A stretch of DNA of 48,818 bases from Thermus_A sp040290245 (GTDB lineage Bacteria; Deinococcota; Deinococci; Deinococcales; Thermaceae). Both the position numbers and the translations under genes were made by a program. The stretch covers positions 1-48,818 of the forward strand of contig NZ_PSMQ01000005.1 of assembly GCF_040290245.1 (NCBI RefSeq), in the 5' to 3' direction. Under the pieces are notes generated by a model. It was not told the DNA's origin and made no database searches. It worked only from the letters and a program-made list of their open reading frames with translations. Of the stretch, positions 1-6,346 are shown one piece after another. Positions within the stretch are counted from its first letter, which is position 1; every line of letters begins with the position of its first letter.

Positions 1-472
1 GGTCCTGAGGGGGGAGCGGGGCCAGGGGGGGGAGCTTGGCCACATGACCCTTCTTCCCGGGGGGCCGGTGTGTGGGTGTGGTCTGGAGGGCTGCCTCGAG
101 GCCCTGGCCGGGGGCCGCGCCCTGGAGCGGGAGGCCTCGTACGCCTTTATGCGGGCGGTCTCGGTCCCCGAAGTCTTCGCTTTGGCCGAGCAGGAGCAAA
201 AGGCCAAAAGGATCCTCCTCCAGGCGGCCTTTTACGTGGGGCTGGCCCTGGCCTCCTTGGTCAAGGCGTTTGACCCCGGGGTCTTCGTCCTAGGGGGCGG
301 GGTGGCCTTGAACGCGCCGGGGGCCTACTGGGAGGCGCTTCTTTCCAGCTACCGCCGCTACCTCGAGGGCTGGGAGGCCCCGCCGGTGAAAAAGGCTCTT
401 TTAGGTGCGGACGCAGGGCTGCTTGGGGCGGCGCTGACCGCGCGCTTTGGGGTGGAGGATGGAGCTCGGTAA
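1..472 (+). CDS. ROK-family sugar kinase (glucokinase-like), C-terminal part
   Basis: The reading frame is open from base 2, so the gene begins before the window and only the last ~156 residues are visible. They contain the ROK signature: GELGHM (the histidine is a zinc ligand), then CGCGLEGCLE, whose three cysteines complete the zinc site. A later glycine-rich stretch (VLGGGVALN) is the phosphate-binding region near the C terminus. ROK kinases phosphorylate hexoses such as glucose or N-acetylhexosamines with ATP in the cytoplasm. The N-terminal ATP site (DxGxT) is outside the window, so kinase rather than ROK repressor is inferred from the lack of any visible DNA-binding domain and from family custom. 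The downstream DUF2905 gene starts inside its last codons, which suggests co-transcription. Confidence 0.85.
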   Translation, partial: VLRGERGQGGELGHMTLLPGGPVCGCGLEGCLEALAGGRALEREASYAFMRAVSVPEVFALAEQEQKAKRILLQAAFYVGLALASLVKAFDPGVFVLGGGVALNAPGAYWEALLSSYRRYLEGWEAPPVKKALLGADAGLLGAALTARFGVEDGAR

Positions 473-671
473 GCTCTTGGTCTTTTTGGGGGGTTTACTC
501 TTGGTCCTGGGGCTTGTGCTCTTGTACTTCCCCAAGCTCTTCTCCTGGTTTGGCCACCTTCCGGGGGATATCCGGATCGAGCGGGAGGGGGTGCGGATCT
601 ACATTCCCCTGGTTTCTTCCTTGCTCTTAAGCCTTTTTCTCACTCTTCTTTTGAATTTGCTTCGAAAATGA
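459..671 (+). CDS. DUF2905 family small membrane protein
   Basis: A 70-residue protein starting at ATG 459, inside the last 14 bases of the ROK kinase gene; a TTG 12 bases upstream is in frame but less likely. Two hydrophobic segments (about residues 4-22 and 47-67) flank a central LPGDIRIEREG stretch, the hallmark of DUF2905 proteins. The family has no established function and is found as a small two-helix inner-membrane protein in many bacteria. The overlap with the kinase suggests translational coupling, but nothing visible links the two functionally. Confidence 0.8.
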   Translation: MELGKLLVFLGGLLLVLGLVLLYFPKLFSWFGHLPGDIRIEREGVRIYIPLVSSLLLSLFLTLLLNLLRK

Positions 672-824
672 CCGGCCTTAGGGGCATGGAGGAGGGGGAT
701 CTCCTTGCCTGCGAGGCCCCTCCGCTGGGGTACAATCCTGAGCGCTTAGCGCCTCCCTGCCGTAACGGGTCGAGTCCTTTTGGGCCCACAAAGGCATACT
801 GTCCTGGGCCGAGCGGTTTCGCAT
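672..824. other. Convergent intergenic region, possible weak promoter
   Basis: This 153-bp gap lies between the ends of the DUF2905 gene and folE. It holds a TACAAT at 731-736 on the plus strand, but the nearest -35-like TTGCCT (705-710) is 20 bases away, which is poor. A GGCCCA/TGGGCC inverted repeat near 773-802 could form a weak hairpin after folE on the minus strand. I recognise no RNA family here. Confidence 0.3.
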
Positions 825-1433
825 TTAGCGGATAAGGCTTAGGAACTCCTCCCGGGTCTTTTGGTCCTCCCGAAAGACACCGAGCATGGCGCTCGTGGTG
901 GTCCGGGAGTGCTGTTTTTCTACCCCCCGCATCATCATGCAGAGGTGGACCCCCTCCACCACCACCCCCACCCCCTTGGGGGAAAGGACCTCCTGGATGG
1001 CCTGGGCCACCTGGAGGGCCAGGCGTTCTTGCACCTGGAGGCGGCGGGCGAACATGTCCACGATGCGGGCGAATTTGGAAAGGCCTAGGATCTTTCCATT
1101 CGGGATGTACCCGACATGCACCTGGCCGAAGAAGGGGAGCATATGGTGCTCGCACATGGAATAGAACTCGATCCCCTTCACCACCACCACCTCGCTTCCC
1201 TCCGCTTGGAAGACCGCCCCGTTGACGATCTCCTCCAGGTTCTGCCGGTAACCCCGGGTGAGGAAGGCCCAGGCCTTGGCCACCCGTTCCGGGGTCTTTA
1301 GGAGGCCTTCCCGGCCTGGATCCTCCCCGATGGTCCGGAGCCAGTCCAGGGCCAGGCCCTTTAGGCGCTCGAGGTCCACCTCGGTTTCAAAGGTCAGCCC
1401 CGTGTCTTCCAGCTCAATCATCTTGCGTTTCAT
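825..1433 (-). CDS. folE: GTP cyclohydrolase I (FolE)
   Basis: A 202-residue type I GTP cyclohydrolase, which converts GTP to 7,8-dihydroneopterin triphosphate, the first step of the tetrahydrofolate pathway. The zinc ligands C94 and H97 (in CEHHMLPF) and C165 (in HLCMMMRG) are present, as is the catalytic H96. The C-terminal RTTTSAML block and overall length are typical, so it should be active. The ATG at 1433 has a strong AGGAGGA Shine-Dalgarno sequence 4 bases upstream; a second in-frame ATG four codons in is less well placed. It is the last gene of a leftward operon (DUF1028, Nudix, hexapeptide protein, folE), 38 bases after the hexapeptide gene. It follows a Nudix gene, but that one resembles Ap6A hydrolases rather than the dihydroneopterin triphosphate pyrophosphatase. 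Confidence 0.95.
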   Translation of the reverse strand: MKRKMIELEDTGLTFETEVDLERLKGLALDWLRTIGEDPGREGLLKTPERVAKAWAFLTRGYRQNLEEIVNGAVFQAEGSEVVVVKGIEFYSMCEHHMLPFFGQVHVGYIPNGKILGLSKFARIVDMFARRLQVQERLALQVAQAIQEVLSPKGVGVVVEGVHLCMMMRGVEKQHSRTTTSAMLGVFREDQKTREEFLSLIR

Positions 1434-1471
1434 CTTCCTCCTCTTTTGGGAAAGCGTTTGTACCTTGGGAC

Positions 1472-2173
1472 CTAGTCCTCCGCCAGAAGGCCCTCGTTTA
1501 AAAGCCGCCGGATGAACCGGTCCTCGGGGTCTAGAAGCCCTGCCTGGCCTGAGGCGATCTGCTTGAGGAGAAGAAGGGCTTCCGGGGCCTCCCGCTTGAG
1601 GCGGAGGTGGAGGTCGCTAAAGGGGTTCAGGGCATCCTCCCCCCTCAGGGTGAGCCGCACCTTAAGGGGCCTTCCCCAAGGCCTGAGCATCCTTTTGTAC
1701 CGCTGGGCCAGGGCCTGGTACCGGGGGGCGTTCGTGGGAGGCTCGGTGGGGCGTACGGGCCGGGCGGGCACCCCCAAGGCCAGCATCCCCTCAGGAATTT
1801 CCGTTTCCGGCGGGACCACCGCCCCCGCCCCCACCACCGCGTTCTTCCCAATGCGGGCCCCGTTTAGCACCACCGCCCCAATGCCGATCAGCGCCCCCTC
1901 TTCCACCACCGCTCCATGGACCACCGCCCGGTGCCCCACGGTCACCCCGCGGCCCAGAAGGCAGGGAAAGCCCGGATCGGCGTGAAGGACCGCCCCGTCT
2001 TGGACATTGCTTCCTGGGCCCACCACCACCTGTTCCAGATCCCCCCGCACCACCGCCTGGAACCAGACCGAGGCGTTTTCCTCGATCACCACCGCCCCCA
2101 CCACCACCGCGCTTTCGGCGATGAAAGCGCTAGGATGGACCTGGGGTTTCTTCTCCTCAAGGGCGTAAAGCAA
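1472..2173 (-). CDS. Gamma-class carbonic anhydrase-like hexapeptide protein with C-terminal extension
   Basis: A 233-residue protein. Residues ~10-150 form a left-handed beta-helix of hexapeptide repeats (for example VGAVVIEENASVW, GALIGIGAVV). Histidines H64, H81 and H86 match the three zinc ligands of gamma carbonic anhydrases (the H-x4-H spacing of the last two is the family pattern), and RGD at 43-45 matches the conserved Arg and Asp. Members include bacterial YrdA/PaaY-like proteins, usually ~170-200 residues long. Here about 65 further residues after the helix (helical, charged, with a DLHLRLKREAPEALLLL stretch) are not part of that fold. CO2 hydration activity is possible but unproved for many such proteins. 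Its start overlaps the end of the upstream Nudix gene by 17 bases. Confidence 0.8.
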   Translation of the reverse strand: MLYALEEKKPQVHPSAFIAESAVVVGAVVIEENASVWFQAVVRGDLEQVVVGPGSNVQDGAVLHADPGFPCLLGRGVTVGHRAVVHGAVVEEGALIGIGAVVLNGARIGKNAVVGAGAVVPPETEIPEGMLALGVPARPVRPTEPPTNAPRYQALAQRYKRMLRPWGRPLKVRLTLRGEDALNPFSDLHLRLKREAPEALLLLKQIASGQAGLLDPEDRFIRRLLNEGLLAED

Positions 2174-2537
2174 GGGCCACCTCCAAAAGTTTGAGATCCT
2201 CGGGGAAGGCCAGAAGCCTCCGGGCCTCCTCCACGGAGAAGAAGCCTACCCCAGCCATCCCTGCTTCCAGGCGGGGGCGGCCCTCCCCTTCCATCAGAAA
2301 CCAGTGCACCTCCCGCTGGATCCCCTTACGGTTCACATACGTGGTGGAGGGGAGGGCCAAGACCACCCGGCCCCTTATCCCTGTCTCCTCCCAGACCTCC
2401 CGCACCGCAGCCTCCTCAGGGGTTTCTCCAGCCTCGAGGTGGCCTTTGGGAAAGACCCAGCACCCCATCCGGTCCCTTAGGAGGAGGACCTCCCCCTTGG
2501 AGTTGAAGACCACCCCGCCCGCGCCCGGAACCTTCAT
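2157..2537 (-). CDS. Nudix hydrolase, probable diadenosine polyphosphate (Ap6A) hydrolase
   Basis: A 126-residue Nudix protein starting at ATG 2537, with its start inside the last codon of the DUF1028 gene (4-base overlap). The Nudix box runs from G32 (GHLEAGE, then REVWEETG at 46-53), with all the expected glutamates that bind the metal. Length and sequence (MKVPGAGGVVFNSKGEVLLL) closely match what I remember of T. thermophilus Ndx1, an enzyme that cleaves Ap6A and Ap5A to give ATP. That specificity is transferred from the homologue. The longer open frame upstream of ATG 2537 is a shadow of the DUF1028 gene. Confidence 0.85.
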   Translation of the reverse strand: MKVPGAGGVVFNSKGEVLLLRDRMGCWVFPKGHLEAGETPEEAAVREVWEETGIRGRVVLALPSTTYVNRKGIQREVHWFLMEGEGRPRLEAGMAGVGFFSVEEARRLLAFPEDLKLLEVALALRP

Positions 2538-3388
2538 CCAAACCGCTCCTTCAGGTAGGCCAGAACCTCTTCGTCCACCAGGCTTCCCCCCTGGTAGCGT
2601 TCCTCGAGGTTCTCCCGGCCGATCAGCCTTAGGAAGGCCTCCTCTGTGGCCTCGTCCCAGCGGCCGGTGACCTCGCCTTGATAGTCCCCTTCCCGCCGGA
2701 GAAGCTCCTGGATCCAACGCACTTCCTTCTCCCCTAGGGGCCGGGGGCTGCCCTTGCCGAAAAGGAGCCGGTGAATGGATAGAAGCCGGAAGAGCTCGGG
2801 GATGGGCTCTGGGTGGTCGTCCACCCTGAGGTCGATATACCGGTCCCAAAGCCCTCCGTAGCCCTTCTTCTCGCCCACCACCAAAAGGGCCGCCGACTGA
2901 CGCCCCCGCCGGTCCCCCCCGGCCCTCTCCCCGGCGTACAGGGCCTGGAGGAGGCGCTCGGGGAAGGGGGCCGGGGTCGTGAGGAAGGCCTCCACCATGG
3001 CCTCCACCACCTCGGGGCCCGTGAGGAGGTTGCCCTGGGCTGCGTACCCCTTCCCCGCAATGCCCCCTGCCCAAGGGTGACACGCCTGGCCCGTGAAGGT
3101 AAGACTCTCCCCCGTGGCCGCCACCAGGCCGAACTGCCGCTTTTCCAGATCGGGGTCGGTGCGGCGGAACGCCTCCAGGACGCCTTCTGGACTGGCGCCC
3201 TCCCGGAGAAGGGCCAGGCCCTGGGGCCCGAACCGGGGATTGGCGTAGGACTGGGTGGCGACGGCCCCCACACCGGCTTCCGCGTGGGGCACCACCGCCC
3301 CCACCGCCAGGAACTTGCTGGCCACGGCCACGCCCAGGTCCCCGGTCTCGGGGTCCTGGGCCACCAGGGAAAAGGTGGAGACCACCAT
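2534..3388 (-). CDS. DUF1028 domain protein (Ntn-hydrolase-like)
   Basis: A 284-residue protein. Residues 1-~205 match DUF1028: an N-terminal STFSLVAQDPETGDLGVAVAS strand, GVGAVATQ, and the FTGQACHPWAGGI region. DUF1028 proteins are predicted to have an Ntn-hydrolase fold; the reaction is unknown. The last ~75 residues contain a helical segment (LGEKEVRWIQELLRREGDYQGEV) that resembles a peptidoglycan-binding-type domain often fused to DUF1028. No signal peptide is visible. It is the first gene of the leftward folE operon, with TAGGAT ending 6 bases before the ATG, so the mRNA may be leaderless. Confidence 0.8.
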   Translation of the reverse strand: MVVSTFSLVAQDPETGDLGVAVASKFLAVGAVVPHAEAGVGAVATQSYANPRFGPQGLALLREGASPEGVLEAFRRTDPDLEKRQFGLVAATGESLTFTGQACHPWAGGIAGKGYAAQGNLLTGPEVVEAMVEAFLTTPAPFPERLLQALYAGERAGGDRRGRQSAALLVVGEKKGYGGLWDRYIDLRVDDHPEPIPELFRLLSIHRLLFGKGSPRPLGEKEVRWIQELLRREGDYQGEVTGRWDEATEEAFLRLIGRENLEERYQGGSLVDEEVLAYLKERFG

Positions 3389-3394
3389 GCCTAT

Positions 3395-3400
3395 ATCCTA
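3395..3400 (-). promoter_or_regulatory. -10 box of the DUF1028-folE operon (leaderless type)
   Basis: On the minus strand TAGGAT is followed by 6 bases and then ATG (3388), the spacing expected if transcription starts at the start codon. No good -35 box lies 17 bases upstream. Confidence 0.4.
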
Positions 3401-3726
3401 CGCCGGGCGGAGCGACCTCCTTCGAGGGAGGCCACGGTCTTCGTGTATCCCCGAACCGCCTATGTGGGGATGATCCTGGGGGAGCACGTGCGGACAAACG
3501 AGCTGGATGTGAATGTCTGGATTATTAATAAGAAACTTACCAACCTCCGGGCGGCCCGTTCGGATGAAAACCCCCGCCTCGTTCCGCCCCAAAAGTCCAG
3601 CCCGGAGGAAGCCTGGAGTCTCCGCCCCCGGGGAGCTTCTGAAGGCCACCCCAAAGAGCCTACGGCTTCGCAAGCGGGTTTTGGCCCCTTCAGGGAGGAA
3701 GCGCTTGGAGAGGCAAGGGAGGTCAA
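3401..3726. other. Intergenic region without a recognisable gene
   Basis: About 330 bp between the protease terminator and the DUF1028 promoter. Open frames exist on both strands (one plus-strand frame continues from the antisense of DUF1028), but none has a good start, a ribosome site or recognisable motifs. A run around 3519-3540 (attattaataag) is far more AT-rich than its surroundings, which is unusual in this genome and suggests a regulatory site or a relic. I assign no function. Confidence 0.4.
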
Positions 3727-3755
3727 AAGGCGGTGTACACCTGGTACACCGCCTT
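3727..3755 (-). terminator. Rho-independent terminator of the protease gene
   Basis: A perfect 11-bp stem (AAGGCGGTGTA paired with TACACCGCCTT), with a 7-base loop, followed on the minus strand by TTTTG. It lies 15 bases after the protease stop codon. The opposite strand also has a few T residues, so it may act weakly in both directions. Confidence 0.85.
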
Positions 3756-3769
3756 CCTTGTATTTAGGG

Positions 3770-5326
3770 TTACTTCTGAACGGTCAGGGTATAGCTTCCT
3801 GAACCGCTATAGGAGTAAACCCGCCACCGGTAGGTGCCGGAGGAAGCAGAGTAGGTGATGCTTTCGTTTGACGTGTAGCTTTCCGACCGGGCGACGATCC
3901 GCCAGGCGCCACTGGCGTATTTCTCAAGGTAAAGATCGAAGTCCGCGTTGCTAGGACCAGAGAGGGTGGCCCTTAGGGTCCCGCCAGCGTAGCTAAATCC
4001 TGAGCTGCTGGGGTGGAATGCCGATTGACCCGAAGCGGTAAGCGTCCCGGTGTACGTTTCCGTAGAGGAGCCACCGGTGAAAATGCTGTAAAGGAGACGG
4101 TTTGGAGAGCCTGTTCCCGCGCTTTGAACCACCCCTGTGGTGGCGTTGCCGACGATGGCGCTGGCCACCTGGCTGGGCGTGGCGGTGGGGTTTTTCTCCA
4201 GGTAGAGCGCTGCGGCGCCCGCCACATGGGGGGTGGCCATAGAGGTGCCGCTGATGGTGTTCGTCGCGGTGTCGGAGGTGTACCAGGCCGAGGTGATGGA
4301 CTGGCCGGGTGCGAAGAGGTCCAGGCAGCTTCCGTAGTTGGAGAAGGAGGCGCGGTAGTCCGTGGAGGTGGTGGCCCCCACGGTGATGGCCGCACTGACC
4401 CGGGCAGGGGAGTAGAGGCAGGCATCGCGGTTATCGTTCCCTGCGGCCACCACCACGGTCACTCCGGCGTTGATCGCGTTGTTGACCGCCGTATCCAAAG
4501 CGCTGGAGGCCCCACCGCCCAGGCTCATATTGATCACCGCGGGCTTGATGTGGTTCTGGGTGACCCAGTCCAGGCCTGCGATGACGCTCGAGTTAGAGCC
4601 CGAGCCATTGCAGTCCAAGACCCGGACCGGGTGGAGGGTCACCCCCTTGGCCACCCCGTAGGTGCTGCCCCCGATCGTCCCCGCCACGTGGGTGCCATGG
4701 CCGTTACAGTCGTTCGCGTTTCCCCCTGGGGTGATTGCGTCGTATCCATTTCCGATGCGGCCTGTGAACTCCACGTGGGTTAGGCGGATCCCGGTGTCCA
4801 CCACATAGGCGTGCACCCCAGCCCCCGTAGCCGTATAGGTGTAGCTTCCATCCAGGGGCAGGTACCGCTGGTCAATCCGGTCCAGGCCCCAGGTGGCTGG
4901 GCTTTGCACTGCGAAGGCCCGGACCTCCTGATCCACCTCTATGTAGGCCACCCGGGGGTCCTTGCGGAGCCGGGAAAGCTCTTCTGGGGAAAGTTCTGCG
5001 GCTATCCCTTGGAGGGCCGAGGTGTAGACCTGGGCTACCCGGGCCGTCTCGAGGCCCAGTGTTTTCAGGGCCTGGGCCACGAAACCCTGGGGCCTAAGAA
5101 GCCCGGGCTCGAGGCCCGCCTTCAGGGTTTCCAACGTGGGCAAAACGCCCGCGTTTTCCTTATAGACGACGATGTACCGTCCGGGGATGGCCTCGGGGGC
5201 CTCTAGGCCTAGCACTGGGGCCTCCTGGCCTCCCCCCGGGGTTTGGCTTTGGGGCGCCGGGGGGTTGGACGAACATGCGGATAGGAAAAGAAGGCCAATG
5301 AATAGCCAAAAGCCCTTTTGCCTCAT
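3770..5326 (-). CDS. Secreted subtilisin-like serine protease, aqualysin I family
   Basis: A 518-residue S8 protease precursor. It has a lipoprotein-type signal (hydrophobic stretch then LSAC, C18), an I9-type propeptide (about 48-137, starting at GRYIVVYKEN), a catalytic domain from about 140, and a C-terminal PPC-type beta domain (about 425-516). The catalytic triad is D177 (VVDTG), H210 (HGTHVAGT) and S362 (GTSMATPHVAG), with N297 as the oxyanion residue. Cysteine pairs C207/C239 and C303/C334 keep the 32- and 31-residue spacing of the two aqualysin I disulfides. It is clearly not aqualysin I itself: the mature domain differs at many sites. It is probably exported, self-processed and released as a thermostable extracellular endopeptidase. 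It has its own consensus promoter, a GGAGGAAGG ribosome site and a terminator, so it is monocistronic. Confidence 0.93.
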   Translation of the reverse strand: MRQKGFWLFIGLLFLSACSSNPPAPQSQTPGGGQEAPVLGLEAPEAIPGRYIVVYKENAGVLPTLETLKAGLEPGLLRPQGFVAQALKTLGLETARVAQVYTSALQGIAAELSPEELSRLRKDPRVAYIEVDQEVRAFAVQSPATWGLDRIDQRYLPLDGSYTYTATGAGVHAYVVDTGIRLTHVEFTGRIGNGYDAITPGGNANDCNGHGTHVAGTIGGSTYGVAKGVTLHPVRVLDCNGSGSNSSVIAGLDWVTQNHIKPAVINMSLGGGASSALDTAVNNAINAGVTVVVAAGNDNRDACLYSPARVSAAITVGATTSTDYRASFSNYGSCLDLFAPGQSITSAWYTSDTATNTISGTSMATPHVAGAAALYLEKNPTATPSQVASAIVGNATTGVVQSAGTGSPNRLLYSIFTGGSSTETYTGTLTASGQSAFHPSSSGFSYAGGTLRATLSGPSNADFDLYLEKYASGAWRIVARSESYTSNESITYSASSGTYRWRVYSYSGSGSYTLTVQK

Positions 5327-5361
5327 ACCTTCCTCCCATTTGGGCGTGGAGCCCAGGGCGG

Positions 5362-5390
5362 ATTCTACAGCCCCCCCCCTTACGCGTCAA
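5362..5390 (-). promoter_or_regulatory. Sigma-70-type promoter of the protease gene
   Basis: On the minus strand TTGACG (5390-5385), a 17-base spacer containing a run of nine or more G, then TAGAAT (5367-5362). The ATG is at 5326, giving a leader of ~28 bases with GGAGGAAGG before the start. Spacing and hexamers are close to consensus. Confidence 0.8.
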
Positions 5391-5412
5391 GGAGGGGGGA
5401 GGCCCCCCCTCC
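5391..5412. other. Strong hairpin just upstream of the protease promoter
   Basis: GGAGGGGGG pairs with CCCCCCTCC across a loop of 4 bases. It abuts the -35 box of the protease promoter and follows the small reading frame at 5427-5498. There is no T run after it, so it is not a canonical terminator. Confidence 0.45.
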
Positions 5413-5426
5413 GGCCTGGAATCCCC

Positions 5427-5498
5427 TTATTCCTCGTTCTCCCCGTAAGTCTCCATGGCTTCCTGCCAGGCTTGGCTGAGGGCTTGACCCTGTTCCAT
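5427..5498 (-). CDS. Possible 23-residue small protein
   Basis: An ATG (5498) with GGAGGC directly before it opens a short frame, MEQGQALSQA... ending ...YGENEE, stopped by TAA at 5427-5429. An in-frame stop lies just upstream of the ATG. The peptide is acidic and predicted helical. It sits between the terminator of the membrane-protein gene and the protease promoter. I recognise no family; the support is only the ribosome site and the codon pattern. Confidence 0.3.
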   Translation of the reverse strand: MEQGQALSQAWQEAMETYGENEE

Positions 5499-5549
5499 GC
5501 CTCCAGGCTAGCTCCCCTGGGGACCCGAGGGGGGAGGTTAAATCGAAAA

Positions 5550-5576
5550 GGCCTACACCTGTGTGCGGTGTAGGCC
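5550..5576 (-). terminator. Terminator after the GGDEF-like membrane protein gene
   Basis: Perfect 10-bp stem GGCCTACACC / GGTGTAGGCC with a 7-base loop, followed on the minus strand by TTTTCGATT. Its left arm on the mRNA can instead pair with an earlier GCGGTGTA at the gene's stop codon (plus-strand 5587-5594), giving a second, mutually exclusive hairpin. Confidence 0.75.
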
Positions 5577-5593
5577 CCGAGCCGGGTACACCG

Positions 5594-6340
5594 CTAGGGG
5601 GCCTGGATCATGGCCTCCGCCCGGAGCCTCTGGAGGACCTTGAGCAAGCGCTCCTTCTGCCAGCGCTCCACCGCGTGGGCCCGGAGGGGCAGGTAGGCCT
5701 GAATCCGCTTCAAAAGACCAATGGCCTCCTCGGGCTGGACCCCTTGGAGAAGGATGAGGTACTCCCCCCGGCCTAGGTCAAAGGCCAGGTCCTGGTTCCT
5801 TAGAAGCCTGACCAGGGCCTCTGGCTCTGCCTCGGTGACGAGGTAGAGGAGGAAGAGGGGTCTCCTGCGCGCCAGGCCTTCGAGGCTTCCCTCCAAGGCC
5901 CAGAGCGCCTCCTTCTGCATCAGGCCGGAGGGAAGGGTGTAGGCCGGAAGCGGGGGTAGAAGAGGGACCTCCAGCCCGGTGGCCTGGAAGAAGGCCAGGG
6001 CGAAGGCCCCTGCTCCCAGAACCCCGCCCAAGGGGGCAAGGGGGGGGAGGGGGCTTCCGGAAAGAAGGAGGGCGCTTTCATACCCCCGGTCCAGGGCGAA
6101 AAGCCCCAGGCCTAAGACCAAGAGGAAGCGGGTCCTCGGCCCCAGGGGGAGCCGGCTAAAGAGACTTCCAACGCCGGCTAGGAGAACGGCCTGCAAAAGG
6201 ATGGGAAGCCCTGGGTAGACCCCGGCCTGGGCGCAGTCGGGGCACCCCAGCCCCACCGCCCGGTATAGAGGGAACAGCCCCAGAAGGAGGAGGCCCCAGG
6301 GCAGAAGGAAGAGGCCGAGCATCTGCCGAGAGTTTACCAT
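5594..6340 (-). CDS. Membrane protein with degenerate GGDEF-like C-terminal domain
   Basis: Up to 248 residues. There are about four hydrophobic segments in residues 7-27, 44-62, 71-83 and 103-120, with a CPDC motif (C33, C36) after the first. The soluble C-terminal part (about 140-245) resembles the second half of a diguanylate cyclase domain: GRGEYLILLQGVQPEEAIGLLKRI sits where GGDEF followed by a beta strand and helix is expected, but the signature reads RGEYL. Loss of the second Gly and of the metal-binding Glu/Asp pattern would abolish cyclase activity, so a regulatory or relic role is inferred. An in-frame ATG at 6322 has TAAACT 8 bases before it and is a plausible leaderless start instead. 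The gene diverges from rarA with only 6 bases between the outer start codons. Confidence 0.6.
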   Translation of the reverse strand: MVNSRQMLGLFLLPWGLLLLGLFPLYRAVGLGCPDCAQAGVYPGLPILLQAVLLAGVGSLFSRLPLGPRTRFLLVLGLGLFALDRGYESALLLSGSPLPPLAPLGGVLGAGAFALAFFQATGLEVPLLPPLPAYTLPSGLMQKEALWALEGSLEGLARRRPLFLLYLVTEAEPEALVRLLRNQDLAFDLGRGEYLILLQGVQPEEAIGLLKRIQAYLPLRAHAVERWQKERLLKVLQRLRAEAMIQAP

Positions 6341-6346
6341 GAGGGG

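Noticed and set aside
672..824. A structured RNA gene such as SRP RNA
   Set aside because: No SRP-type GGAAGGA/GCAGCC loops or other known RNA signature; the possible promoter has poor spacing.
2538..3497. Long N-terminal extension of the Nudix protein
   Set aside because: The extension is the wrong frame of the DUF1028 gene; Nudix homologues start at the ATG at 2537.
3770..5326. Identification as aqualysin I itself
   Set aside because: Catalytic layout and disulfide spacing agree, but the propeptide, mature sequence and C-terminal domain differ at many positions from the remembered T. aquaticus protein.
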